From assembly GCF_003751505.1 (NCBI RefSeq), contig NZ_RJVB01000009.1:186001-250000 (forward strand): a DNA stretch of 64,000 nucleotides, given 5' to 3'. Position 1 is the first letter of the stretch, and every line of letters begins with the position of its first letter. The position numbers and the translations under genes are program-made. Under the pieces are notes generated by a model that had not been told where the DNA came from, ran no database searches, and worked only from the letters and a program-made list of their open reading frames with translations. Positions 33,209 to 42,575 of this stretch are shown here, in pieces. Source of the DNA: Erwinia sp. JUb26 (lineage in GTDB: Bacteria > Pseudomonadota > Gammaproteobacteria > Enterobacterales > Enterobacteriaceae).

Positions 33209-33222
33209 TTGACCCAAATCAA
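33209..33222. promoter_or_regulatory. FNR box upstream of grcA
   Basis: TTGACCCAAATCAA matches the FNR consensus TTGAT-N4-ATCAA with one mismatch. It lies upstream of grcA, which is strongly oxygen-controlled in E. coli. Confidence 0.7.
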
Positions 33223-33389
33223 CTGTCGTCAGCCGCGGATCGAGGCAGTGCAAGTAACATCATGTTTTGTATCAATTTTCCAGAAATGCCGATTTCTAAA
33301 ATTTTTGTAAATATTCAATTATTTTTTAAGTTTAACCCCTTATCAAACCACGTTAAGCTACGCGCTCTACAGACTTAAAGGAGTTGGCG

Positions 33390-34070
33390 ATGGTGAATAC
33401 CATGACCTGGCACGATGTGCTGGCTGAGGAAAAAGAGAAACCGTACTTCAGGGAAACGCTGGCGGCGGTCGCCGCAGAGCGTGCGGCCGGCAAAACGGTT
33501 TATCCGCCACAGAAAGACGTCTTTAACGCCTTTCGTCTGACCGAGCTGGGGCAGGTGAAGGTGGTGATCCTCGGGCAGGACCCCTATCACGGCCCAAATC
33601 AGGCACACGGACTGGCATTTTCCGTACTGCCGGGCGTGCAGGTTCCCCCTTCGCTGGTGAATATGTACAAAGAACTGGTGACTGATATTCCCGGGTTCCA
33701 GCGGCCTAACCACGGCTTTCTGGAGAGCTGGGCGCACCAGGGTGTGATGCTGTTGAACACCGTGCTGACCGTTGAAGGCGGTAAAGCCCATTCTCACGCT
33801 AAATTTGGCTGGGAAACGTTTACCGATAACGTGATTGCCGCGATCAATCAGCATCGTGAAGGGGTGGTCTTTTTGCTGTGGGGTTCACATGCGCAGAAGA
33901 AAGGCAGCATTATCGACCGCCAGCGCCACCACGTTTTACAGGCGCCGCACCCTTCCCCGCTGTCGGCCCATCGCGGTTTCTTCGGTTCCTCGCACTTCTC
34001 TAAAACCAATCAGTGGCTGATCGAACGGAATGAAGCGCCAATAGACTGGACGCCGCATCTTCCTGAATAA
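33390..34070 (+). CDS. ung: Uracil-DNA glycosylase
   Basis: Ung removes uracil from DNA in base excision repair. The 226 residues have the water-activating motif GQDPYHG and the [10 protein letters not shown] loop with the catalytic His. The ATG at 33390 ([10 protein letters not shown]) is spaced correctly from AAAGGAG; the TTG six bases upstream is too close to it. It is divergent from grcA and convergent with grpE. Confidence 0.95.
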   Translation: MVNTMTWHDVLAEEKEKPYFRETLAAVAAERAAGKTVYPPQKDVFNAFRLTELGQVKVVILGQDPYHGPNQAHGLAFSVLPGVQVPPSLVNMYKELVTDIPGFQRPNHGFLESWAHQGVMLLNTVLTVEGGKAHSHAKFGWETFTDNVIAAINQHREGVVFLLWGSHAQKKGSIIDRQRHHVLQAPHPSPLSAHRGFFGSSHFSKTNQWLIERNEAPIDWTPHLPE

Positions 34071-34073
34071 CAG

Positions 34074-34107
34074 CGATAAAAAAAGCACCTTACGGTGCTT
34101 TTTTTAA
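34074..34107. terminator. Bidirectional terminator between ung and grpE
   Basis: AAAAAAAGCACC-TTAC-GGTGCTTTTTTT has A and T runs on both sides, so it serves both convergent genes. Confidence 0.9.
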
Positions 34108-34117
34108 CATTTAGCTA

Positions 34118-34699
34118 TCAGGCTTTGGCTTTCGCCACCGCAACCATCGCCGGGCGTAGCAGGCGACCGTTCAGGGTGTAGCCGCGCTGCATCACCATCA
34201 TCACGTGGTTTGGCGCAACGTCTTCAGATTCCATCATCGACATCGCCTGATGCACGTCCGGATTGAACGGCACGTGGGTCTCGCCCACCACTTCCACGCC
34301 GAATTTACCTACCGCGTTCAGCAGCGATTTCATCGTCAGTTCAATACCTTCGATCATCGAAGCCAGTTCCGGGTTGGTTTTATCAGCCACTTCCAGCGCA
34401 CGCTCAAGGCTGTCGATCACCGGCAGCAGCTCGTTGGCGAATTTTTCCAGGGCAAATTTGTGCGCCTTCTCAACGTCCAGTTCCGCACGACGGCGAATAT
34501 TTTCAATCTCGGCCTGAGCACGTAGCTGTGCATCACGCACGCCGCCCAGAGATTCAGCCAGCTGAGCTTCCAGCTGCGCAATGCGTTCATCGCGTGGGTC
34601 CACGCCCTCTGCTGCCTCTGCGGCCTGGTTTTTCGCCTGCTCGATCTCAATTTCGTCTGAGACTTGCTCGTTTGGTGTGTTCTGTTCTTTACTACTCAT
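34118..34699 (-). CDS. grpE: Nucleotide exchange factor GrpE
   Basis: GrpE opens DnaK to release ADP in the DnaK-DnaJ-GrpE chaperone cycle. The 193 residues have an acidic N-terminus, a long coiled coil (about 40-110) and a C-terminal beta domain ending in the [18 protein letters not shown] motif. A clear sigma32 promoter lies upstream. It is divergent from nadK, as in E. coli. Confidence 0.96.
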   Translation of the reverse strand: MSSKEQNTPNEQVSDEIEIEQAKNQAAEAAEGVDPRDERIAQLEAQLAESLGGVRDAQLRAQAEIENIRRRAELDVEKAHKFALEKFANELLPVIDSLERALEVADKTNPELASMIEGIELTMKSLLNAVGKFGVEVVGETHVPFNPDVHQAMSMMESEDVAPNHVMMVMQRGYTLNGRLLRPAMVAVAKAKA

Positions 34700-34742
34700 G
34701 AATTTCTCCGCGTTTGTGCATATTCCATCGCTGGTTCGCTTA

Positions 34743-34770
34743 TTATGGGGATCAGAATCGCGGTTTCAAG
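34743..34770 (-). promoter_or_regulatory. Sigma32 heat-shock promoter of grpE
   Basis: Minus strand CTTGAAA (34770-34764), 13 bases, then CCCCATAA (34750-34743) matches the sigma32 consensus almost perfectly, about 45 bases before the grpE start. Confidence 0.88.
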
Positions 34771-34821
34771 GGAACCAGTCACATTGTCGGGGGAGTTTAC
34801 CTCGTAAGGAATGCCAGAATC

Positions 34822-35700
34822 ATGAACAGCCACTTCAACTGCATCGGGATCGTCGGCCATCCCCGGCATCCTACTGCGCTCACCACCCATGAAATGCTGT
34901 ACCGCTGGCTCACCGCGCGCGGCTATCAGGTGATCATAGAGCGCCAGATTGCCCGCGAGTTGAAACTGGAAGGGGTGGAAACCGGTACGCTGGCCGAAAT
35001 TGGCCAGAAGGCGGACCTCGCCGTGGTCGTCGGCGGCGACGGCAACATGCTCGGCGCCGCGCGCGTGCTGGCGCGTTATGATATTAAAGTGATCGGCATC
35101 AACCGCGGTAATCTGGGTTTTCTGACCGATCTCGACCCGGATAACGCCCAGCAGCAGCTGGCTGACGTACTGGAAGGCGAATACTTTGTTGAAAGCCGCT
35201 TCCTGCTGGAGGCGCAGGTTTGCCGCCAGTCCGGCGCGCCGCGCATCGGCACCGCCATCAATGAAGTGGTCCTGCATCCGGGCAAAGTGGCCCACATGAT
35301 TGAGTTTGAAGTTTACATCGATGAGAGCTTCGCCTTTTCACAGCGTTCCGACGGCCTGATTATCTCCACGCCGACCGGCTCCACCGCCTATTCTCTCTCA
35401 GCGGGTGGCCCGATCTTAACCCCGTCGCTGGACGCGATCGCGATAGTGCCGATGTTCCCGCACACCCTGTCGGCGCGCCCGCTGGTGATTAACAGCAGCA
35501 GTACGATCCGCCTGCGCTTTTCTTCCCTGCGCAGCGATCTGGAAATCAGCTGCGACAGCCAGATCGCCCTGCCGATTCAGGAAGGGGAAGATGTGCTGAT
35601 CCGCCGCAGTGACTATCACCTGAATTTAATTCACCCTAAAAATTACAACTATTTCAATACGCTAAGCTCAAAACTCGGCTGGTCAAAAAAATTGTTCTAA
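34822..35700 (+). CDS. nadK: NAD kinase
   Basis: NadK phosphorylates NAD to NADP. The 292 residues, the E. coli length, have the GGDGNML motif and the [15 protein letters not shown] active-site region. The start [14 protein letters not shown] is the conserved one; an in-frame ATG at 34714 lies in the divergent promoter region shared with grpE. Confidence 0.96.
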   Translation: MNSHFNCIGIVGHPRHPTALTTHEMLYRWLTARGYQVIIERQIARELKLEGVETGTLAEIGQKADLAVVVGGDGNMLGAARVLARYDIKVIGINRGNLGFLTDLDPDNAQQQLADVLEGEYFVESRFLLEAQVCRQSGAPRIGTAINEVVLHPGKVAHMIEFEVYIDESFAFSQRSDGLIISTPTGSTAYSLSAGGPILTPSLDAIAIVPMFPHTLSARPLVINSSSTIRLRFSSLRSDLEISCDSQIALPIQEGEDVLIRRSDYHLNLIHPKNYNYFNTLSSKLGWSKKLF

Positions 35701-35718
35701 AACTGCGCCAGCCTACTT

Positions 35719-35776
35719 TACTGGTCATAAAACCAGTATATACTGTATGAAAAACCATATATGTGTTTTCATACAG
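35719..35776. promoter_or_regulatory. LexA boxes of recN
   Basis: Three SOS-box-like sites stand close together: TACTG-N10-CAGTA (35719-35738, symmetric), TACTG-N10-CATAT (35741-35760, left half only) and ATGT-N8-ACAG (35761-35776, one mismatch to CTGT-N8-ACAG). Multiple LexA sites are also known before E. coli recN. The last ends ten bases before the start codon. Confidence 0.75.
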
Positions 35777-35786
35777 GAAGGCAACT

Positions 35787-37448
35787 ATGCTGGCACAATT
35801 GACCATCAGTAATTTTGCTATCGTTCGTGAACTGGAGATCGACTTTCAGCGCGGCATGACGGCAATCACCGGCGAAACCGGTGCGGGTAAGTCCATCGCT
35901 ATCGATGCGCTGGGGCTTTGTCTGGGTGGTCGTGCCGAAGCGGATATGGTTCGCCAGGGCGCATCCCGTGCGGATATCTGCGCCCGCTTCTCGCTGAAGG
36001 ATACACCCTCCGCCCAGCGCTGGCTGAGTGAGAACCAGCTGGATGACGGCAACGAGTGCCTGCTGCGCCGCGTTATCAGCAGCGATGGCCGTTCACGCGG
36101 CTTTATCAACGGCACCTCGGTGCCGCTCTTCCAGCTGCGTGAACTGGGCCAGGCGCTGATTCAGATCCACGGCCAGCACGCGCATCAGCTGCTCCTCAAA
36201 CCCGAACATCAGAAAACCCTGCTGGATGCCTACGCGGGCGAAACGCTGCTGCTGCAAAACATGGCGCAGCGCTATCGCCAGTGGCATCAGAGCTGCCGTA
36301 ACCTCGCCCATCATCAACAGCAGGCTCAGGAGCGTGAAGCGCGCCGCGAACTGCTGCAGTACCAGCTAAAAGAGCTGAACGAGTTTGCGCCGGTGCAGGG
36401 TGAGTACGAGCAGATTGACGAAGAGTATAAACGCCAGGCGAACAGCGGGCATCTGCTCTCCGTCAGCCAGCAGGCGCTGCTGCTGCTGGCTGACGGCGAA
36501 GATCATAATCTGCAAAGCCAGCTGTATACCGTTCGTCAACTGATGGGCGAGCTTACCGAGATGGATGACAAGCTCAGCGGCGTGTTTAGCATGCTGGAAG
36601 AAGCCGCCATCCAGATTAGCGAGGCCAGCGACGAACTGCGCCACTACTGCGATCGGCTGGATCTGGACCCGAATCGCCTTCAGGAGCTGGAACAGCGCCT
36701 CTCGCGGCAGATTAGCCTTGCCCGCAAGCATCATATCGCGCCGGAAGAGTTACCTGGCTTCCATCAGCAACTGCTGGCAGAGCAGCAGCTGCTGGACCAG
36801 CAGGAGAGCGATCAGGATGAACTGATGCAGGCGGTTGCTGAACATCACGCCGCCGCACTGCACTGTGCCGAACAGCTGCACGAACGCCGCGCGCACTTTG
36901 CCGAAGAGCTGAGCCGCCTGATTACCGAAAGCATGCACGCGCTGTCGATGCCGCACGGTCGCTTCGCCATCGACCTGCAGTTCAATCCTGAGCACCTGAC
37001 GGCGGAAGGCGGCGATCGCATTGATTTCCGCGTCAGCACCAACCCCGGCCAGCCGTTACAGCCGCTGGCGAAAGTCGCCTCCGGCGGTGAGCTGTCGCGC
37101 ATCGCGCTGGCTATTCAGGTGATTACCGCCCGTAAGATGGATACGCCGGCGCTGATCTTCGATGAGGTCGACGTGGGTATCAGCGGCCCGACCGCCGCCG
37201 TCGTTGGTAAGATGCTGCGCCAGCTGGGCGAATCAACCCAGGTGATGTGCGTGACCCACCTGCCGCAGGTAGCAGGCTGTGGCCATCAGCATTTCTTCGT
37301 CAGCAAAGAAACCGACGGCGAGATGACCGAAACTCATATGCAGTGCCTGGACAAGCGCGCTCGCCTGCAGGAACTGGCGCGTCTACTGGGCGGAAGCGAG
37401 GTCACCCGCAACACGCTGGCCAACGCAAAAGAACTTTTAGCCGCCTGA
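35787..37448 (+). CDS. recN: DNA repair protein RecN
   Basis: RecN is an SMC-like ATPase that acts early in double-strand-break repair and is among the most strongly SOS-induced proteins. The 553 residues have Walker A GETGAGKS at about 29-36, two coiled-coil arms in the middle, the ABC signature region [13 protein letters not shown] and Walker B ALIFDEVD. The ATG at 35787 follows AGGAAGG and gives [10 protein letters not shown] as in E. coli. Confidence 0.96.
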   Translation: MLAQLTISNFAIVRELEIDFQRGMTAITGETGAGKSIAIDALGLCLGGRAEADMVRQGASRADICARFSLKDTPSAQRWLSENQLDDGNECLLRRVISSDGRSRGFINGTSVPLFQLRELGQALIQIHGQHAHQLLLKPEHQKTLLDAYAGETLLLQNMAQRYRQWHQSCRNLAHHQQQAQEREARRELLQYQLKELNEFAPVQGEYEQIDEEYKRQANSGHLLSVSQQALLLLADGEDHNLQSQLYTVRQLMGELTEMDDKLSGVFSMLEEAAIQISEASDELRHYCDRLDLDPNRLQELEQRLSRQISLARKHHIAPEELPGFHQQLLAEQQLLDQQESDQDELMQAVAEHHAAALHCAEQLHERRAHFAEELSRLITESMHALSMPHGRFAIDLQFNPEHLTAEGGDRIDFRVSTNPGQPLQPLAKVASGGELSRIALAIQVITARKMDTPALIFDEVDVGISGPTAAVVGKMLRQLGESTQVMCVTHLPQVAGCGHQHFFVSKETDGEMTETHMQCLDKRARLQELARLLGGSEVTRNTLANAKELLAA

Positions 37449-37634
37449 CCATTGCACTTTTTTACCGGTTTGTGGTCATATCCTTGCTTCGCAGAGGTTT
37501 TAAACTGCGTAAAGGTTTATTATCATCGGCAACTTACGCTGGTATCGTAGTTGTACACTGATAGACCCAGATTGCCGGGGCGGCTGCTTCAGGTGGGTGG
37601 GGATACAAATAGCCACAAAGGAATAAACATACTT

Positions 37635-37982
37635 ATGCGCTGTAAAACGCTGACTGCTGCTGCGGTGGTTCTTCTGATGATGACCGCTGGATGTTCCACT
37701 CTGGAGCGAGTGGTTTACCGGCCTGATATCAACCAGGGCAACTACCTGGTTGCCAACGATGTTGCCAAGATCCACACCGGTATGACGCAACAGCAGGTTG
37801 CTTACACTCTGGGTACACCGATGATGCACGATCCGTTCGGCAGCAACGTCTGGTACTACGTATTCCGCCAGCAGCCTGGCCATGAGCCTATCAAGCAGCA
37901 AACCCTGACGCTGACCTTCGACAGCAACGGAACGCTGACCAACATTGATAATAAACCGGCTCTGACAAAATCTGAGGGTTGA
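37635..37982 (+). CDS. bamE: Outer membrane assembly lipoprotein BamE
   Basis: BamE (SmpA) is a small lipoprotein of the BAM complex that inserts beta-barrel proteins. The 115 residues have a signal peptide with lipobox MTAGC (Cys20) and the SmpA/OmlA fold with [13 protein letters not shown]. The start MRCKTLTAA is conserved. The 186 bases before it, after recN, should hold its promoter. Confidence 0.96.
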   Translation: MRCKTLTAAAVVLLMMTAGCSTLERVVYRPDINQGNYLVANDVAKIHTGMTQQQVAYTLGTPMMHDPFGSNVWYYVFRQQPGHEPIKQQTLTLTFDSNGTLTNIDNKPALTKSEG

Positions 37983-38015
37983 TCCGCTTCGCCGTAACCG
38001 GCGAAGAAAGGAAAC

Positions 38016-38047
38016 AAAATAAGGCGCTGATGCGCCTTATTTTTTTG
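38016..38047. terminator. Bidirectional terminator between bamE and rnfH
   Basis: AAATAAGGCGC-TGAT-GCGCCTTATTTTTTT closes bamE; on the minus strand it overlaps the end of rnfH and can stop that transcript too. Confidence 0.85.
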
Positions 38048-38324
38048 CTGCGCGCTCGGCCCGCTGGCGGCGCAGCTCTTTCGGGTCGGCAATCAGCGGA
38101 CGGTAGATCTCAATGCGATCGCCGCTCTGCACTTCATCATGCAGCTTTACCGGGCGGCTGTAGATGCCGACCTTGTTTTCGTTGAGGTCGATATCGCTGC
38201 GCAGGTCCAGCAGGCCAGATGCTCTGATCGCCTCTTCAACCGTGCTGCCCTCCGGCACCTTAACGCTGTAAAGATACTGCTTTTCCGGCAGTGCATAGAC
38301 AACTTCGACCGCGATATCAGGCAC
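38037..38324 (-). CDS. rnfH: RnfH family ubiquitin-like protein
   Basis: This is a small beta-grasp protein (95 residues) of unsettled function, found beside ratA in Enterobacteria. The body KVGIYSRP and the basic end [18 protein letters not shown] match E. coli RnfH. I start it at a GTG preceded by AGAGG with six bases between, which gives [16 protein letters not shown]; the ATG at 38408 is inside ratA. It overlaps the end of ratA, suggesting translational coupling. Confidence 0.85.
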   Translation of the reverse strand: MPDIAVEVVYALPEKQYLYSVKVPEGSTVEEAIRASGLLDLRSDIDLNENKVGIYSRPVKLHDEVQSGDRIEIYRPLIADPKELRRQRAERAAKK

Positions 38325-38751
38325 TGTAAACCTCTTTCGCACGCTGGGTGAAGGCCTGGACCATGCTGCTGGCCAGCTCTTTAAAGACGCGGCCAAATGC
38401 CAGTTCAACCAGCATATTGGTGAACTCGAAATCCAGGTTCAGCTCAACTTTACAGGCTTCATCGCTGAGCGCGATAAACCGCCAGCCGCCGCTCAGTTTG
38501 CGGAAAGGACCATCAACCAGCTGCATATGAATGCTCTGGTTATCGGTCAGGGTATTGCGGGTAACAAAGGTTTTACTGATGCCCGCCTTGGAAACATCTA
38601 CGGAAGCGGTCATCTGATCGTTGCTGGCATCAAGTACACGGCTGCCGGTACAACCCGGCAGAAATTCCGGATAGCTGTCGACATCATTCACTAACCGGTA
38701 CATTTGCTCAGCACTGTACGGCACCAGTGCCGAACGACTAATCTGGGACAT
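38317..38751 (-). CDS. ratA: Ribosome association toxin RatA
   Basis: RatA (YfjG) is a START-like domain protein of 144 residues, related to the Coq10 family, reported in E. coli to bind 50S subunits and hinder subunit joining. The start [21 protein letters not shown] is conserved. It forms a pair with the overlapping rnfH and is divergent from smpB. Confidence 0.88.
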   Translation of the reverse strand: MSQISRSALVPYSAEQMYRLVNDVDSYPEFLPGCTGSRVLDASNDQMTASVDVSKAGISKTFVTRNTLTDNQSIHMQLVDGPFRKLSGGWRFIALSDEACKVELNLDFEFTNMLVELAFGRVFKELASSMVQAFTQRAKEVYSA

Positions 38752-38911
38752 AACAATTCCTGTCTAAACTTAGAACTTTTAAATAATACCATTGCCGGGA
38801 TTCAAACAAAAATTCTCTCCTGCCTGGCATCTGCTAGAATACCTCTTTCCCCTTTCGGTCACGTTACAGGGGATGCCAAAAATCACGGCTTCATGTACAC
38901 TAAGTGGCACT

Positions 38912-39394
38912 ATGACAAAGAAAAAAGCACATAAACCCGGTTCCGCTACCATTGCCATGAACAAGCGCGCCCGCCACGAATACTTCATTGAAGAAGAGTT
39001 CGAAGCTGGGCTTTCGCTACAGGGATGGGAAGTTAAATCTCTCCGTGCCGGAAAGGCCAATATCAGCGACAGCTATATTTTGCTGCGCGACGGTGAAGCT
39101 TTTCTGTTCGGTTCAACATTCCAGCCGTTGAGCGTGGCCTCTACGCACGTGGTTTGCGATCCAACCCGCAGCCGCAAGCTGCTGCTGAAGCAGCGCGAAC
39201 TCGACAACATCTTTGGCAAAGCCAACCGCGACGGATACACCATCGTGGCGCTGTCGATGTACTGGAAAAACGCCTGGGCTAAGCTGAAGATCGGCGTGGC
39301 GAAAGGCAAGAAAGAGCACGACAAGCGCGATGACATTAAAGATCGCGAATGGCAATTAGACAAAGCGCGCATTATGAAGCACGCGAATCGCTAA
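38912..39394 (+). CDS. smpB: SsrA-binding protein SmpB
   Basis: SmpB binds tmRNA and brings it to stalled ribosomes in trans-translation. The 160 residues, from [10 protein letters not shown], equal the E. coli length and have the N-terminal OB-like barrel and the basic C-terminal tail that mimics an mRNA codon helix. It lies 47 bases upstream of ssrA; an in-frame ATG at 38792 is not conserved. Confidence 0.96.
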   Translation: MTKKKAHKPGSATIAMNKRARHEYFIEEEFEAGLSLQGWEVKSLRAGKANISDSYILLRDGEAFLFGSTFQPLSVASTHVVCDPTRSRKLLLKQRELDNIFGKANRDGYTIVALSMYWKNAWAKLKIGVAKGKKEHDKRDDIKDREWQLDKARIMKHANR

Positions 39395-39441
39395 GCTACT
39401 GGCATAGCGACAGGTTTTTCTGTTATACTGATTTTCTACTT

Positions 39442-39806
39442 GGGGCTGATTCTGGATTCGACGGGATTTGCGAAGCCCTAGGAGCATGCCGAGGGGCGGT
39501 TTGCCTCGTAAAAAGCCGCAAAAAAATAGTCGCAAACGACGAAAACTACGCTTTAGCAGCTTAATAACCTGCTAAGAGCCCTCTCTCCCTAGCTTCCGCT
39601 CTTAAGACGGGGATCAAAGAGAGGTCAAACCCAAAAGAGATCGCGTGGAAGCCCTGCCTGGGGTTGAAGCGTTAAAACTAATCAGGCTAGTTTGTTAGTA
39701 GCGTGTCCGTCCGCAGCTAACCGGCGAATGTAAAGACTGGACTAAGCATGTAGTGCCGACGGTGTAGTAATTTCGGACGCGGGTTCAAATCCCGCCAGCT
39801 CCACCA
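39442..39806 (+). ncRNA. ssrA: Transfer-messenger RNA (tmRNA)
   Basis: Near full identity to E. coli tmRNA can be followed from GGGGCTGATTCTGGATTCGA to the 3' end CCAGCTCCACCA. The tag reading frame lies at 39532-39564 and encodes ANDENYALAA, then TAA. The 365 nt length is normal. The tRNA-like end with the T-arm GGTTCAAATCC is intact. In E. coli this 3' end is a phage integration site, and accessory genes begin directly after it here. Confidence 0.97.
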
Positions 39807-39848
39807 AATTCTTTAGCGGCGATACCAGAATTGTCCGCCGAAGTCCTG

Positions 39849-39884
39849 AAAGCCCGCAAGGTGAAAGCTTTGCGGGCTTTTTTG
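39849..39884 (+). terminator. Terminator of ssrA
   Basis: AAAGCCCGCAAGG-TGAAAG-CTTTGCGGGCTTTTTT lies about 45 bases after the tmRNA 3' end. Confidence 0.85.
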
Positions 39885-39914
39885 TGCCTGTAATCTCCCG
39901 AAAGCATTGCTCTA

Positions 39915-40265
39915 TCAAAGACTCTTCCAGTCAGGAAGCTTGTTTTTCCACCTGCCCCAATAGTGAAATAGCGCCATGGATATACCAAACAGCAAACCGG
40001 TAATGAGGGCGGTAGACACCGCACGCAACACGCTGAAGTGCTGATTTTGCCAGGAACTCAACCACATTAAAACGCCCCACAGAGGGCCGAACCAGGCGGT
40101 ATATAACAACGTATTCAGCCAGAAAGGGGCAAACGGTGAGGGCGGTACTTTCCCCCCAAGCTTCCAACACAAGCGCAGGATCGGTGGCGCATAATTGCTC
40201 CGCCACATCTTTTTTTCCTCCAGCAGCGCGATTGCCTTTTGCTTCTTATCTTCAAATTTTATCAT
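39915..40265 (-). CDS. Small membrane protein, DUF6404-like
   Basis: The 116-residue protein has a basic, helical N-terminal part (about 1-50) and two hydrophobic helices at about 55-75 and 87-107. I recall similar short membrane proteins under DUF6404, with no known function. ATG 40265 follows AAGGA with six bases between; an in-frame ATG at 40406 lacks such a site. It is the first accessory gene after ssrA, convergent with it. Confidence 0.6.
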   Translation of the reverse strand: MIKFEDKKQKAIALLEEKKMWRSNYAPPILRLCWKLGGKVPPSPFAPFWLNTLLYTAWFGPLWGVLMWLSSWQNQHFSVLRAVSTALITGLLFGISMALFHYWGRWKNKLPDWKSL

Positions 40266-40713
40266 CTGAATCCTTTCACTGGGTATCTTTAAAATTCGGA
40301 GGGTGTCATTCAGCCCAGAGTAGAATGGGGACGACTCTGATTGGAGAGTATGCGTCAGCCTCGATTTTGCACCCGGCATCCTCCAGAGACAAGACCCCGT
40401 TCGCATTCCGACATCACTGCCGCAAACTCAGTTCAGAGGTGTGATTATCACGCCGACATTCCGTCTCTGAATGGAGAAAAAGCCTGAGCCGGGGTCCACT
40501 CATGATCGAAGTTTTCCAAATGGCATAGTTTGCAAAAAATATTGAGAATATTTATCTACTATAGTTTTGGAAACATTGGTCATCAATGTCATCCCCAATG
40601 CGTTTAAAACCCATTGAATATATTCATGATATTGAAATGGTCCCTGCCTAAAGTCTTCCGGGATGCACATTCCGCAGAAGAAAAAGATTTTTCCTCATAA
40701 AGGAGTACGTTTC
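40266..40713. other. 448-base gap before the alpha/beta hydrolase
   Basis: No gene is convincing here. The right half (about 40500-40650) is AT-rich with an AATATT-GAG-AATATT repeat and probably carries the hydrolase promoter. The AAAGGAG at about 40699 is its ribosome binding site. Confidence 0.35.
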
Positions 40714-41550
40714 ATGGCATTTGTAACGACTGATGATGGTGTAAATATCAATTTCAAAGACTGGGGCTCTAAAGACGCGCAGCCGGTTGTGTTTCATCAC
40801 GGCTGGCCACTGAGTGCGGATGACTGGGACAACCAGATGCTGTTCTTCCTGGCAGAAGGCTTCCGCGTCATCGCCATCGATCGTCGTGGCCACGGACGTT
40901 CTGACCAGGTTAGCGAAGGCCATGACATGGACCACTATGCGGCCGATGCATCCGCAGTGGTTGAGCATCTGGATTTAAAGAACGCGGTTCATATCGGTCA
41001 CTCTACCGGTGGTGGTCAGGTGGCTCGTTACGTGGCGAAGTATGGCCAGCCGCAGGGCCGCGTCGCTAAGGCCGTACTAATCAGCGCTGTACCGCCGCTG
41101 ATGTTGAAAACCGCTGAAAATCCTGAAGGCACGCCACTGGAGGTTTTCGACGGCTTCCGTGCAGGCCTGGCTGCCAACCGCGGTCAGTTCTACCTTGATG
41201 TCGCATCAGGTCCGTTTTATGGCTTCAACCGTGACGGTGCTCAGGTGTCACAAGGCACCATCCAGAACTGGTGGCGTCAGGGCATGATCGGCAGCGCTCA
41301 GGCGCATTATGAAGGTATTAAGGCTTTCTCTGAAACCGATCAGACCGAAGATTTAAAAGCGATTACCGTACCAACGCTGGTGATGCAGGGCGACGACGAT
41401 CAGGTTGTGCCTTACAAAGCCGCAGCGGTGTTACAGGATAAACTGCTGGCCAACAGCAAACTGATTATTTATCCGGGCTACCCACACGGCATGCATACCG
41501 TCCATGCGGATGTGATCAATGCCGACCTGCTGGCCTTTATTCGTGATTAA
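40714..41550 (+). CDS. Alpha/beta hydrolase of the cofactor-free haloperoxidase/esterase type
   Basis: The 278 residues have an oxyanion region HHGWPLSADDW, nucleophile Ser97 in GHSTGGG, an acid in QGDDDQVVP and a C-terminal catalytic His in GYPHGMHTVH. This pattern is that of cofactor-free chloroperoxidase-like esterases, which act on small esters and can form peracids. The true substrate is unknown. The ATG at 40714 follows AAAGGAG. It stands alone, convergent with the GntR gene. Confidence 0.85.
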   Translation: MAFVTTDDGVNINFKDWGSKDAQPVVFHHGWPLSADDWDNQMLFFLAEGFRVIAIDRRGHGRSDQVSEGHDMDHYAADASAVVEHLDLKNAVHIGHSTGGGQVARYVAKYGQPQGRVAKAVLISAVPPLMLKTAENPEGTPLEVFDGFRAGLAANRGQFYLDVASGPFYGFNRDGAQVSQGTIQNWWRQGMIGSAQAHYEGIKAFSETDQTEDLKAITVPTLVMQGDDDQVVPYKAAAVLQDKLLANSKLIIYPGYPHGMHTVHADVINADLLAFIRD

Positions 41551-41579
41551 TCGTTAGCAATAGCGCTTTATAAAGGCGG

Positions 41580-42251
41580 CTAAAAGTCCGCCTTCAGCCC
41601 CTGTGGTGCAATAAAGATTTCCATATTCTCGCGGGAAAGCTCCCAATGTTCGAACACCAGGTCGACCACGGCCTGCTCGTCGCGCGCCTCGATGGCGACG
41701 ATAAACGCGTCGTGGTGCTCGGCGGCGAGCTGCAGGCGGCGTTCCATATCGGCATTCTGCGGGCGGAAGAAGGTGTGACCAATACGGCAGTGGTCGATCA
41801 GCAGACGGCCCAGGCTCGGCTGCAGATAGGGGTTGCCCGCCATCTCGCCCATGATTTCATGGAAGCGGTTATTCTCCAGCGCCAGCGCTTCGGCATCGCG
41901 CGTTTGCACCGCCTTACGAAAGCGCTTCTGCGTCTCCTTCAGCGCCTTCATCTGCGACGGTTTGTAGTTCTGCACCGCAAGGCGCCCGGTGGCGGCATAA
42001 ATCATTGGCGCAACGAGGAAGAAATTACGCAGGCTGGAGTGGCTCATTGGGATCACTCTAACGCCGCGTTTCTCAACGATCTCCAGATAGCCTTCACCGG
42101 CCAGCCTCTGGAAAACTTCTCTTACCGGCGTGCGCGACAAACCGTACTGCGCCGTCAGGCTGGCTTCGTCCAGAAGCTCATCGGGATCGAGTTCCATGGT
42201 TAAAATGAGACGTTTCAAATCCTCATATAGTGCAGCTTTTCCCGATCTCAA
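41580..42251 (-). CDS. GntR family regulator, FCD subfamily
   Basis: The 223 residues have an N-terminal winged helix (about 6-70, with SLTAQYGLSRTPVREVFQRLAGEGYLE at its core in shortened form LSRTPVREVFQRL) and a C-terminal all-helical FCD ligand-binding domain (about 75-205). Such regulators bind small organic acids. Its neighbours, an aldehyde dehydrogenase and a DapA-like enzyme, are likely targets. A GTATAC core occurs both upstream of this gene and upstream of the DapA-like gene. Confidence 0.88.
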   Translation of the reverse strand: MRSGKAALYEDLKRLILTMELDPDELLDEASLTAQYGLSRTPVREVFQRLAGEGYLEIVEKRGVRVIPMSHSSLRNFFLVAPMIYAATGRLAVQNYKPSQMKALKETQKRFRKAVQTRDAEALALENNRFHEIMGEMAGNPYLQPSLGRLLIDHCRIGHTFFRPQNADMERRLQLAAEHHDAFIVAIEARDEQAVVDLVFEHWELSRENMEIFIAPQGLKADF

Positions 42252-42575
42252 TGTTGCCTCCTGAACGCCATCATCTTCAATTTTGCGCGAGAATCGCGCT
42301 ATCCCATGCCGATTAACCTACAGAAAAAGTGCGTATACAGCAAAAATAATTCAAATATTTCATGCGATACCTGGATCGACATAACACTTTCATCATTTGG
42401 GTAAGAATTACGTATAATCAATAAGTAACGAAGTTTATCGTTGAGCGATTTTTGCAATATGGCGGATTGGTTCTGGCGAGAAAAAGGCCTGTCCCCTGCC
42501 CTTATGGCCGGGAGCGCTGGCAGATTGAGCGCTGCCCGCCAGGAATGGCGAGCAGCGGAGGGTTAAAGCAAGAAC
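42252..42575. other. 324-base gap between GntR gene and aldehyde dehydrogenase
   Basis: The left part is AT-rich and should hold the GntR promoter, with GTATAC at 42333-42338 as a possible operator. Near 42527-42560 GC-rich imperfect repeats (CGCTGCCCGCC and GGCGAGCAGCG) follow the aldehyde dehydrogenase stop on the minus strand and may be its terminator, without a good T tract. Confidence 0.35.

Noticed and set aside
39790-39830. Possible attachment site duplication of the ssrA 3' end
   Set aside because: No second copy of the CCAGCTCCACCA region was seen in the window and no integrase gene is present, so a recent integration cannot be supported.
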